Shown one piece after another: positions 25,117 to 35,639 of a stretch of DNA of 64,000 nucleotides (positions are counted from its first letter, which is position 1; each line of letters begins with the position of its first letter). The DNA lies in assembly GCA_022577435.1 (NCBI GenBank), contig JAKOON010000008.1, positions 19,117,001-19,181,000 of the forward strand, read 5' to 3'. The notes beneath the pieces are model-generated. The model was not told the DNA's origin. It saw nothing but the letters and a program-made list of their open reading frames with translations, and searched no databases. The DNA comes from Embiotoca jacksoni (Eukaryota; Chordata; Actinopteri; Embiotocidae). Made by a program: the position numbers and the translations under genes.

Positions 25117-28100
25117 ATGGTAGGTAAGATTAAAAAAGAGAAACCGGGAGAGTTGTTTAGACCCGTTTAACGAGCCCCCCAAAAGCGATAACGGCTGTCA
25201 CGAACGTTAAGGGGACACCGCGGCGTGGAGGGTCGTGGTGTCCGCAGCCAAGTGTCGCATTGTCAGGGTGATGTGTGTCGGGAATATGAGGGAAATGGAA
25301 GGTCAGTTGTTGGTATTTTGAGATCGGACAGCCGCACTTGCTCCACGTACCTTTCCCTTTTTGGTAGCTCGCCTGTGCCGCTGCCCCGGGTCAGGAGGAG
25401 AGCCTGCAGGATCAAACGCACCCCCCCTCCCCTGCCCAGTAAAACTGGGTCGCCGCCGAACACCGGCCTGTCACGGTGAATGTGCTGTTTGATCCTCGGG
25501 TGGGTCAGCTCCGCAGTTCCGCAAAGACTTGCAGTCCTCCCCGTCAGCGGCTAGATTCAGTTAGCAGGACGAGGTATTTAAAAAAAAAAAAAAATAATTA
25601 AAAAAAAAAAATTGTATAAACTAACGGAACCTCGTGGCGGTGCATTTGCAAGTGACAGTGTGTTGACGTGAAGGTTGCTGCACACATGGTTTGATTCTTT
25701 TACTTTTTAATTGTATGCACGCATAGCAGACCATATCCGCCCCCAGCGCTTCAAGCATGGAGTATTTGAATGTAATTACAGCAGGTTTGATGTCCAGCTG
25801 AATAAGAATCAGATCTTAGGCGTTTTACTGTGCTGTGTTGAAAACTTCTGCAGCCTGAACTCCTCATGCATGCTTCTGCATCCCATTTACCTGAGGCTGG
25901 ATTATCAACCCCAGGGCCCCAGAAACCAAGGGGGTCTTGAAGGAGCAGTGATTGCTTGTGATGAGCGGTTATGTCTTTGACTGTCTTTGTCAAAAAACTA
26001 GCTCTAATACTTCTTATATGACAGTTAATATTGAGCTCACATGATGCATACTTTTTGTGCTTTTCAAAATGGGTTGGGGGGATTTGTGTGTGTGTGCGTG
26101 TGTGTGTGTGTGTGTGGCTCTGCATCCACCCGTGTGTCCTCTTGCTTTGCAGCACAAGTTAAAGTCATCGCAGAAGGACAAGGTTCGGCAGTTCATGTCC
26201 TTCACACAGGCTGGGGAGAGGACAGCCGTGTACTGCCTGACGCAGAATGACTGGAAACTAGAAGTCGCCACAGACAACTACTTCCAGAACCCAGACCTCT
26301 ACTACAAAGAATCCATGAAAACCTCTGTGGACCGCAAGAAGCTGGAGCAGCTCTACAACAGATACAAAGGCAAGTGTGAGGGGGAGTGAAGGCTGCTCTT
26401 CACTTCATCAAACATCAGCACAGTCTTCTTCTCTTGGCTGTTTTGCTCATTTGTCCGAGCCGTCTCTGCAGACCCCCAGGATGAGAATAAGATAGGCATC
26501 GATGGCATCCAGCAGTTCTGCGACGACCTGACTCTGGACCCGGCGAGCATGAGCATACTCGTGGTGGCGTGGAAGTTCAGAGCGGCCACGCAGTGCGAGT
26601 TCAGCAGGAAGGAGTTCCTGGACGGGATGGCTGAGCTCGGGTGAGCAACACTCACACTGAAATCCACAGTATTTGATGCCAATTCAGGTGATTAGAAACA
26701 GTAAGAAGTTGTGAACACATCTTGAATATAAAACCGTATATAAGCCCGTTCAATGCGAGTCCTACAAGATTTTGTAATTTACTACCTCAGACTTCACGTC
26801 ACCTTTGTCTCCTCCAGCTGTGACAGTCCTGAAAAACTCAAGGCCATCCTTCCCCGACTAGAGCAGGAGCTGAAAGACACGGGGAAGTTCAAAGACTTCT
26901 ACCAGTTTACCTTTAATTTTGCCAAGAACCCCGGCCAGAAAGGTTTAGGTAAGAATGATATATAGAAACAACTTTACCATAAAACGTTTTTAAATATTCA
27001 CCTGGATCAGAAATGTAAAATTTTCAGGCTTAAATATGATTGTACTTTCTAGACCTGGAGATGGCCGTGGCTTACTGGAATCTAGTTCTCACAGGCCGCT
27101 TCAAGTTCTTGGACCTCTGGAACCGCTTCCTGCTGGTGCGTATCCAGGTTTCATCCATTTTAATTCTTGTGTGTGTGTTTATGAGTATCTTAGCCGAATA
27201 TCTGAAGTTGACCAAAAGCTGCAGATGGCTTTTAGTTTTGTCCACTTCATTTACATAAATAATGGAGCAGCAGTTTGATGCAGTACACAAATCTTATGCC
27301 TAAAAATGACCAGAGTTCAAGCATCTCTGACTGTCAATAATAATTAAAGTTTTCATGAAGGTTGTTGGTATTATAAGAATGTGTTCCTCTGATTACTGTG
27401 TAATGTAAAAAAAAAAAATTCTGTTACCGTGCTGCGTTCAGGAGCATCACAAGCGATCAATTCCCAAGGACACATGGAACCTCCTCCTGGACTTTGGCAA
27501 TATGATTGCAGACGACATGTCAAACTATGACGAGGAAGGTGAGCTTCTGACAAAAATCAGTGACTCCGACGATCAGGACACGGTCCTATGATGAGAGCAC
27601 AACAGTGGTCGCATTAAATGCTGATACCTCGGAGTAACCTGATTAAAACGGACTACGTGAAACGGAATTTTCTGACTCCGATTTTTCCAATCAAACTAGG
27701 AAACTAACATGTGATTGATAAGTACCATATGATTGAATGGTCCCAACATTTTTGATCAAAATCAGCTGGATTCAGTTGCATCACATCTTTCTGGGTAAAG
27801 CTGCTTTACTTGAGCTGTCACGCTGAATCAGATTTGTCAGACTCACTTCTATATTCACACCAACAAGGTTATTTTCAACCACGTCGCTTTTACTGTTTCA
27901 GTTTGATTCATTCTCCTCAAACTGCGTCCTCTTATTGTCCCACCAAAATCCAGCGGGGAGAAATTCTGACATGATCAGTTTGTTAAAATGCTCATTTACA
28001 GTGGGTACGGAAAGTATTCAGACCCCTTTAAATTTTTCACTCTTTGTTTCATTGCAGCCATTTGCTAAAATCAAAAAAGTTCATTTTATTTCTCATTAAT

Positions 28101-30206
28101 GTACACTCAGCACCCCATCTTGACAGAAAAAAACAGAAATGTAGAAATTTGTGCAAATTTATTAAAAAAGAAAAACTGAAATAGCACATGGTCATAAGTA
28201 TTCAGACCCTTTGCTGTGACACTCATATTTAACTCACATGCTGTCCATTTCTTCTGATCCTCCTTGAGATGGTTCTACTCCTTCATTGGAGTCCAGCTGT
28301 GTTTAATTAAACTGATTGGACTTGATTAGGAAAGGCACACACCTGTCTATATAAGACCTTACAGCTCACAGTGCATGTCAGAGCAAATGAGAATCATGAG
28401 GTCGAAGGAACTGTCCAAGGAGCTCAGAGACAGAATTGTGGCAAGGCACAGATCTGGCCAAGGTTACAAAATAATTTCTGCAGCACTCAAGGTTCCTAAG
28501 AGCACAGTGGCCTCCATAATCCTTAAATGGAAGAAGTTTGGGACGACCAGAACTCTTCCTAGACCTGGCCGTCCAGCCAAATTGAGCAATCGTGGGAGAA
28601 GAGCCTTGGTGAGAGAGGTAAAGAAGAACCCAAAGATCACTGTGGCTGAGCTCCAGAGATGCAGTAGGGAGATGGGAGAAAGTTCCACAAAGTCAACTAT
28701 CACTGCAGCCCTCCACCAGTCGGGGCTTTATGGCAGAGTGGCCCGATGGAAGCCTCTCCTCAGTGCAAGACATATGAAAGCCCGCATAGAGTTTGCCAAA
28801 AAACACATGAAGGACTCCCAGACTATGAGAAATAAGATTCTCTGGTCTGATGAGACCAAGATTGAACTTTTTGGCGTTAATTCTAAGCGGTATGTGTGGA
28901 GAAAACCAGGCACTGCTCATCACCTGCCCAATACAATCCCAACAGTGAAACATGGTGGTGGCAGCATCATGCTATGGGGGTGTTTTTCAGCTGCAGGGAC
29001 AGGACGACTGGTTGCAATTGAAGGAAAGATGAATGCGGCCAAGTACAGAGATATCCTGGAAGAAAACCTTCCAGAGTGCTCTGGACCTCAGACTGGGCTG
29101 AAGGTTCACCTTCCAACAAGACAATGACCCTAAGCACACAGCTAAAATAACAAAGGAGTGGCTTCGGAACAACTCTGTGACCATTCTTGATTGGCCCAGC
29201 CAGAGCCCTGACCTAAACCCAATTGAGCATCTCTGGAGAGACCTGAAAATGGCTGTCCACCAACGTTCACCATCCAACCTGACGGAACTGGAGAGGATCT
29301 GCAAGGAAGAATGGCAGAGGATCCCCAAATCCAGGTGTGAAAAGCTTGTTGCATCATTCCCAAGAAGACTCATGGCTGTACTAGCTCAAAAGGGTGCTTC
29401 TACTCAATACTGAGCAAAGGGTCTGAATACTTATGACCATGTGATATTTCAGTTTTTCTTTTTTAATAAATTTGCACAAATTTCGACATTTCTGTTTTTT
29501 TCTGTCAAGATGGGGTGCTGAGTGTACATTAATGAGAAATAAAATGAACTTTTTTGATTTTAGCAAATGGCTGCAATGAAACAAAGAGTGAAAAATTTAA
29601 AGGGGTCTGAATACTTTCTGTACCCACTGTATTTACGCAATTTAACATTTACAATAAGTAGGTATTTATTTATTTTTGCCTGTGTATTGCCTCTCAGACA
29701 ACATACAAGCTGCCTTCACTTGTTGGTGAAGAAGATCTGTTAAAACCAAAAATAGCAGTTTTTTTTATTTGTAAATAAATCTTCTAAAAAGATCATCGGA
29801 ACTGATCAAAGATAATGCAGTGAAACATATTGCTGTTTGTAATGAAGAAGTAAAACATTATTCATTGAGTTTAAAGGTTCATTGTTGACACTGGTTAGTT
29901 TATTGTAACTCTGCCATTCATGAAGGTTCTTTTAAGCAGGTACTTTAATCAGAATTTATTACTTGCTAGTTGATAAATTAAAAGAAAAAAAAAAAAGATT
30001 TAAAATTTGTATGATAAATTTCTGTTTTTGTTGAAGAACCTCTGATCTCATCGTGTCCTCCCTCCCACCTGTGAAACCCACCCTGTTGGGATGTCCCTGA
30101 TGTCGTCCCTTTCCCTCTCTCCTCAGGGGCCTGGCCCGTCCTCATCGATGACTTTGTGGAGTTTGCTCGGCCGATCGTAACGGGAAGTAAACGCAACATG
30201 ACATAA
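25117..30206 (+). CDS. dcun1d2: DCUN1D2, DCN1-like neddylation co-E3, complete in seven exons
   Basis: DCN1-like proteins bind cullins and the acetylated N-terminus of the NEDD8 E2 (UBE2M), promoting cullin neddylation. Coding exons: 25117-25119, 26153-26369, 26472-26640, 26818-26948, 27053-27135, 27442-27538, 30127-30206. The total is 780 nt, 259 codons, the human DCUN1D2 length. The first coding exon holds only the ATG, followed directly by a GT donor; exon 2 opens with HKLKSSQKDKVRQFM. A UBA-like segment (about residues 8-45) precedes the PONY/DCUN1 domain (about 60-250), which shows KIGIDGIQQFCDDL, FRAATQCEFSRKEF, KFKDFYQFTFNFAKNPGQKG and NYDEEGAWPVLIDDFVEFAR. The intron after 26369 has a GC donor (GCAAGT). 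The last intron hosts a Tc1-like element. The C-terminus TGSKRNMT supports D2 rather than D1, as does synteny. Confidence 0.95.
27999..29629 (+). mobile_element. Tc1/mariner element with long IR/DR inverted repeats, inside dcun1d2 intron 6
   Basis: The element is bounded by TA dinucleotides at 27997-27998 and 29630-29631, the Tc1 target duplication, and starts and ends with CAGTGGGTAC / GTACCCACTG. The terminal inverted repeats are 217 bp (27999-28215 and 29413-29629) and differ at only about three positions by eye. Each carries an outer and an inner copy of AAGTATTCAGACCC, the IR/DR arrangement of Sleeping Beauty-type fish elements. A transposase-like frame between them is broken by one frameshift. 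It lies in sense orientation relative to dcun1d2. Near-identity of the repeats suggests fairly recent insertion. Confidence 0.95.
28375..29413 (+). pseudogene. Tc1-type DD34E transposase, frameshifted
   Basis: The first frame (28375-29127) encodes a paired-type helix-turn-helix DNA-binding region (SKELSKELRDRIVARH... and a GRPAKLSNRGRR AT-hook-like stretch) and the first catalytic Asp in ILWSDETKIELFG. Near 29060-29125 the frame shifts, giving a premature stop at 29125-29127. The continuation, in another frame to the stop at 29411-29413, holds the second Asp (QQDNDPKHTA) and the Glu (SPDLNPIEHLWRDLK). All catalytic residues are present, but split between frames, so this copy should be non-autonomous. 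The final stop codon abuts the right inverted repeat. Confidence 0.9.
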
Positions 30207-32555
30207 TGTTTGTCCCGGCTTCGTGCGGCGGATGGAGTTTGTGTTTCTTCCAGTTTTTCTTTTACTGAATGAGGTTTTGATACAAATGAGCCAAAAAGAG
30301 ACAACTTCTCAATGAGCCTGTCTGCAGCTTGTCATCAAGATTGTTCTTCCAACTACATAAGACGCCTCAGACGGGGAGTGATCTGGAAAACCGCTTCGGA
30401 AAGGAAAGCAGGAGAGAAAACCTTTCTCGTTGTTGTCTGCTGGCGCGGACAGACTTCGGGATTGCAATATGGAAATGATGAGTACGCTAAAACTCATCAG
30501 TCAAAATTACCGAGGGGGGGGGTGGGGGGGTAGCTTTTAAGTGCTGCTGTGGACTCGCTAACAAGAGTCCAAGTGAGCTTGTAGCACATGCTGAGGATTA
30601 AGTTATAGATGCAGTACAGTAGGATGTGGCCTCTTGCAGTTGTGAATGGAAGTGTGTTTAAAACCTGCATGTTTTGTCAGCCGGTGTGAAGTCGTGCCGT
30701 GGACGTTGTGGAGGCAACAAAAGGCGATCTACATTATTTTCACTGAGAATGTGACGCTCTCTAACAATCACACACAGAGAGCAGAGAAAGTGTGTGTGTG
30801 TGTGTGTGTGTGCGTGAGTGAGTGTGAGTGAGAGAGAGATTGGTGGGGGTTAAACATTTTGCCTCTTCTATAGTACAATGCTAAATATTTTCATTTGGTT
30901 TTATTAATATAAGAAGTTTGAAAATTTCGCCTTTTACTGCGTTGAAAACGTTCAGATCCACCTTTTGTACTCAGACTGAGAATCGGACAGAGCGGCATGC
31001 TTTTTGAGCTCAGCACCAGCAGAATCATATTGTTTCAGTTGTAAATTACTCTTCTCATAGAAATTTTAGAAGAGCAAAAATGTATATCTGAGACGACAAG
31101 TAATGACATTTATAATCGTGATAAGAAGCTTTTAGGATCCTCATTTTTAAAATACCACAGCGTTACATTTTTTAAAATGGTCCTTACTTTAGCAGTGTGT
31201 GAACGTCTGTACACAAAAGAGAAACTGACTGGCACATTGACTGTTTTCTATTATCCAGGTGGTGAGGACTTGTCACCTCTGAAAACTGCACTGATTTACA
31301 CTTTTTCTGTTGTAGGGTTGTTTTTGTTAATCAGGCAGCACTGTATACAGCTACAGAGCTATTCACTTTACTTGACAGTAGGTTTCATTTACATACTGGA
31401 CTTTTTTTTTTCTTTCTTCTTTTTTTTTTTTTTTTTTTAAAGAACATCACAGCCAAGAGTATTTTCACTGTTTGTTTACACTGCTGGAGGTTTGGTCGTC
31501 CGCTGCTTTTCATGGATGAGCACCTGAGTAGGGCAGTGGTGATATGTGAAAGCACCACGGTACAATACTACAAGTACTGCTTGTGCTGCCTTTTACAGGT
31601 GGCTGTGGATTATTGCATTTCTCAGTACCCTGTAGTCCAACGCTACATCAAAGACTTTAGCCTTTTAAACCGATAGAGGTCAGTGCAGCAGCACTCTCCA
31701 ACAAGATTCGGTAACTCTAAACACTAACCGACCCCGCGTACGCTAAAAGCAGTGTGACAGAAGGCAGAGCTCAGGTACCAGTCGTCCTCTCCCAGTCGTA
31801 GTGTCTGCCATGCTTTCAGTTCTGAGCAGCGACGCTGATCTCGTTCTACCAGCTGCTGTTGTTGCCATCATGATAAAACCTTTGCCATGTTTTGAAATCT
31901 AAATGGATTATTTCCCTGCATCAAGTTTCTGTCCCGTCAACAGCTTGCTACCGGGGAAATAACTGCCTTTTATTAGGTCCACAAACTTGTGTTGAAATTC
32001 TCATTTACATGTAGACATAAGTCAGCCAATGAACTATGGTGGTGTGCATGAATGTAGACTTTAGGACGTTGAAGGTGTATAAGGATTGAAATGCATAATG
32101 GCAATGAGGACTGTCAGTGTTGGAGCTGATAAAGGCGTCACATTGTTCATTTTAGTAACAAAGTAAGTTGGTTCACTCAGATAGCTCATATAAAGTGTTC
32201 ATGACTGTGTTGCAATTGTTCTGTTTGACTTTCAAAGTTGTGCACAAGCCTACGCTGGTCAAAGCAGTGAGATGTGTGACTGTGTTTCCCAGCTGACGTT
32301 CTCTGTGGTTCAGCAGGGAGGAAACATCTTTCGGTGTTCAGTACGGTACGATTGGTACGTTTTTTGTTTTTTTGTTTTTTTGTCAAATGTGTGGTCAGCT
32401 GTTTCTAGTCACGCAGATCATTCTTATTAAAACAGTATTACTTTTTGCCAGCAAGAAAACAGGTATTTAACAGAGTAATATGTTTTGTCACAGAAGCATT
32501 TCCATACATTGTTTTCTTGAAAAATGTTGTCAATAAAGCATGTTGTTTATAACAG
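30207..32555 (+). other. Presumed 3' UTR of dcun1d2
   Basis: After the stop at 30204-30206 no coding exon is recognised. An AATAAA at 32532-32537 is a candidate polyadenylation signal, giving a 3' UTR of about 2.3 kb. The stretch contains a (GT)n tract at about 30790-30812, a poly-G-rich run near 30512-30530 and a poly-T run at about 31419-31438. An earlier end cannot be excluded. Confidence 0.45.
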
Positions 32556-34076
32556 TCTTGTAAAAGATGTAACTTGTGTCGAGCGCTGACATCTGACAAA
32601 TGTTTGTTTTGTTGTCAAGATGTTGAAAGCTGTTCAGCAGAAATGTGTTGTGCTAAAATCAGGATGCTGATAATATTTCTCAGAGATCAGGAGGAATAAT
32701 GTGGCAAATATTTGCTGGTAAAATAGGTTTACCTTCAGTACAAAAACCTGTTCTCTGCATTGAATCAATGAAACTTCACTGATGTGAAACCAGATTAACA
32801 AAATTTGTGACACACGCAAACACACACACACACACGTAATATTATTTGAATTTTTTTTTGAATAAATAATTTGGAGTATTTTGCAGAACTGAAATGAGGA
32901 TATGTTATGACTGAAAAGGTCATACTGAATTGTGTTATTTTAATATGCTCTATGCAAAAGCTGTGTATATTCATTGGAGGCCTACAGGTGTTTTATTAAG
33001 TCAAACACTAACTGATTTCAGAGATATCAAAACTAAATTGCAGTGATGAATGGAACAAAAAATAATTTCTATATTCCTGCTAACAACCAGCTCAACTACA
33101 GCGTTCGCTTGGAAACAGTTGTCCCTTATCAGGTTGCATTCCTGCTGCATTTCATCATCATCATCATCATCACCGCCTCTTCTGGTAATACTTTGTCTGC
33201 TGTTACTCGCAGTAGGTTAAGGGGGACATTCACCAGCAGATAAAAAGTAAAGAGTTGGGGGAAAAAAACTGATTTGAGACTTAACGGTGGTAAAAATGGA
33301 CTGAAGAGAAGAAGAAGGGGAACTCTTGGATGCAGCGCATGTAACTGGAGAGGCGATGAGCTAATGTCAGGAGATGATGAATAAAGAAGCTGAAAAGGGA
33401 TTAGAAGGTTGAGCTTTGATAAAGCATGAGGTATGCTCATGGAGTCAGGAGGCATTAGTTGGGATGATGCGCCATTCTTCCCCTCCTCCCAGGGGACAGG
33501 TGGGACATCAACAAAGTCCAGCACCAGTTGGTTGGCAAGCAGTACATTAGCATCTCCTCCAGTGTGTCCACCCCCCCCACACACACACCATTACCACTCC
33601 ACACCCAGCCATCCAGCTTTTAGGCTTCGGGACCGTGGGGATTGCCTTTTTAGGAGACACCTGATCACAGCTGAACCGTCCGCCACCCGACACAAAGAAG
33701 CTGTGGCTGATAACGTGTGCATGTGTGCGTACACTTGCCCGCCCTTAGTACTTAGAGTTTGTGTGTGAGAAATTACGAGAAACTAGGGGAGAGCTCTGAG
33801 GATGAGAAGGTGGCAGAGCTATTCAGTAGAAGAGACAGAAGAAATGGAAATCCTACCAAAGCTGTGAGAGGTTGTTTTACGTCCTGCGTAATGTTTTGGG
33901 ACATGAGAGTTTCTTCTGTCTCCATTTTTCTGTGAGTTTGTTGAGGTGGTGAAAAAGACCTAAGAGGAGACGAGGGAGTGATTTGTGCCAGGAGCAATCT
34001 TAAATCCCAGTGTGACCGCATCATTTGGGAGAACGTCTTTGGTTCGAGAGGAGCTGGGTGATCAACACCGAGTATC
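32556..34076 (+). other. Intergenic region and adprhl1 promoter/5' UTR
   Basis: Between the likely dcun1d2 end and the adprhl1 start codon I saw only AT-rich DNA, a short (ATC)n tract near 33157-33172 and short chance frames. The adprhl1 first exon must begin somewhere above 34077. No TATA box or muscle enhancer could be assigned with confidence. Confidence 0.4.
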
Positions 34077-35024
34077 ATGGAGAAATTCAAGGCGGCCATG
34101 GTTCTGGGTGGTGTTGGTGATGCTTTGGGCTACAGAAAGGGTCGCTGGGAGCGCTGCACTTCAGGCAAGATTATCCAAGAGGAACTGGCCTCTCTGGGGG
34201 GACTGGGAGCGCTGAAACTGGACCCTGATAACTGGCCCTTGAGTGATGCGGTGCTGATGCACATGACCACAGCAGAGGCACTGGTAACAGGTATGTTTAA
34301 TATTGATGTCCAGATGAATGACAGATGGTTTATGAGAGCTGGATTAAGGAGTGACAATTATGCCAATATTAAACACTAATTAGCCGAGTAGCTCTTATTC
34401 TAAAGCATTTAATATCACTACACTTTCTCATTCACTTCCACTGTAATTTTGCACCAATGACATAAAAGCCAAATGTTCTTTCTTTATTTCTTCAATCCAT
34501 TTGTTTCAATTTGTTTCTTTTCTTTTTTTTAAATAATAGACCTGAATAGACTGAATATGTCCCAAAAATATAGACCTGTTCAGCCAGGCTTTTAATCTTT
34601 CTTCTTTAGAAGGTCCAGAATAGCTTCTTCCATACAGTCAGTGGAAGCTGCTAATCACTTACTGGCCCACCAAACCTGAATGACAAAACCTGCTGACATA
34701 CCATGATCCATCTCTGCAACAGAGCATCAAAGACGGATCCTTGGTAGAAACTTAACCATGAATGCCTTCACACAAATACCGTCTCAAGCCCCCAACAGCG
34801 CAGCTTGGAGTTGCTGGGACAGAAGAGTCCAAAATAGAATACTTTGGGAAAGCTGATGCTCAGCTTTCCTCTGCTGAACAATAGCGGGTCAGACGCCTGC
34901 GTAATCTGCTGGTTTCATGTTTGGCTGTGGATGCGGCTCAAAGCCAATGACAATGGTCCTGAGAAAAAATGGTGATGACATCTTTTAAGATTAGGATGCC
35001 CTATTTAGCAACAATACAGCATGC

Positions 35025-35106
<82 letters not shown>

Positions 35107-35563
35107 CAGACAAATATGCATGGAGTCTGATGCGGACACATAAACATACAGTCCACACATAAACCAATTCTAGCAAGATGGCTGTGGGCTCGGCTTGTTG
35201 ATCCCAGCTGACCTCAGTGTGTGGAAGTGACTCCACTTTCTCTGCAGGCATGCTGGTCCTGATCTGTGGTGCGGCAGGCTGAGGCTAAACTTAGCCCATC
35301 GCAGCACCACTCATCTCGCCTTGCATGCCAGTCATGAATGACTCTCAATCACTATGTGTGTGTCTGTGTGTGTCCAGATTACTGGTGTCTGGAGGACCTG
35401 TACCGGGAGCTGGTACGTCTCTATGTTGAAGCCATTGTGTTCCTCCAGGGCCGAGCTCCTGATCCCACAACAGTGGAGGGTTGTGTTCACCTCAAACCTC
35501 ACAACTTCCTGCTCGCCTGGCACACGCCCTTCAACGAAAAAGGTCATTGGAGATAGTATAAAT

Positions 35564-35639
<76 letters not shown>

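Larger units (their letters stand above)
23930..25119. promoter_or_regulatory. GC-rich shared promoter region of divergent tmco3 and dcun1d2
   Basis: tmco3 reads leftward and dcun1d2 rightward from this interval, which is rich in CpG and G/C compared with neighbouring introns. Proline/serine-like codon runs at 23960-24020 come from (CCA)n and (TCC)n tracts, not a gene. Two ZNF143-type motifs and one NRF1-type palindrome (listed separately) mark housekeeping promoter architecture. The exact tmco3 start site is not determined, so a truly bidirectional promoter is inferred. Confidence 0.6.

Noticed and set aside
26080..26116. (GT)n just before dcun1d2 exon 2 as a coding or regulatory element
   Set aside because: It is a short microsatellite in the intron upstream of the acceptor at 26152; nothing beyond that is supported.
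28464..29373. Minus-strand frames inside the Tc1 element
   Set aside because: Antisense shadows of the transposase gene.
34991..35251. Frame rich in Cys-Val repeats
   Set aside because: Generated by the (CA)n microsatellite in adprhl1 intron 1. The same holds for the Tyr-Ile runs at 35332-35811 and the Cys-Val run at 40601-40837.
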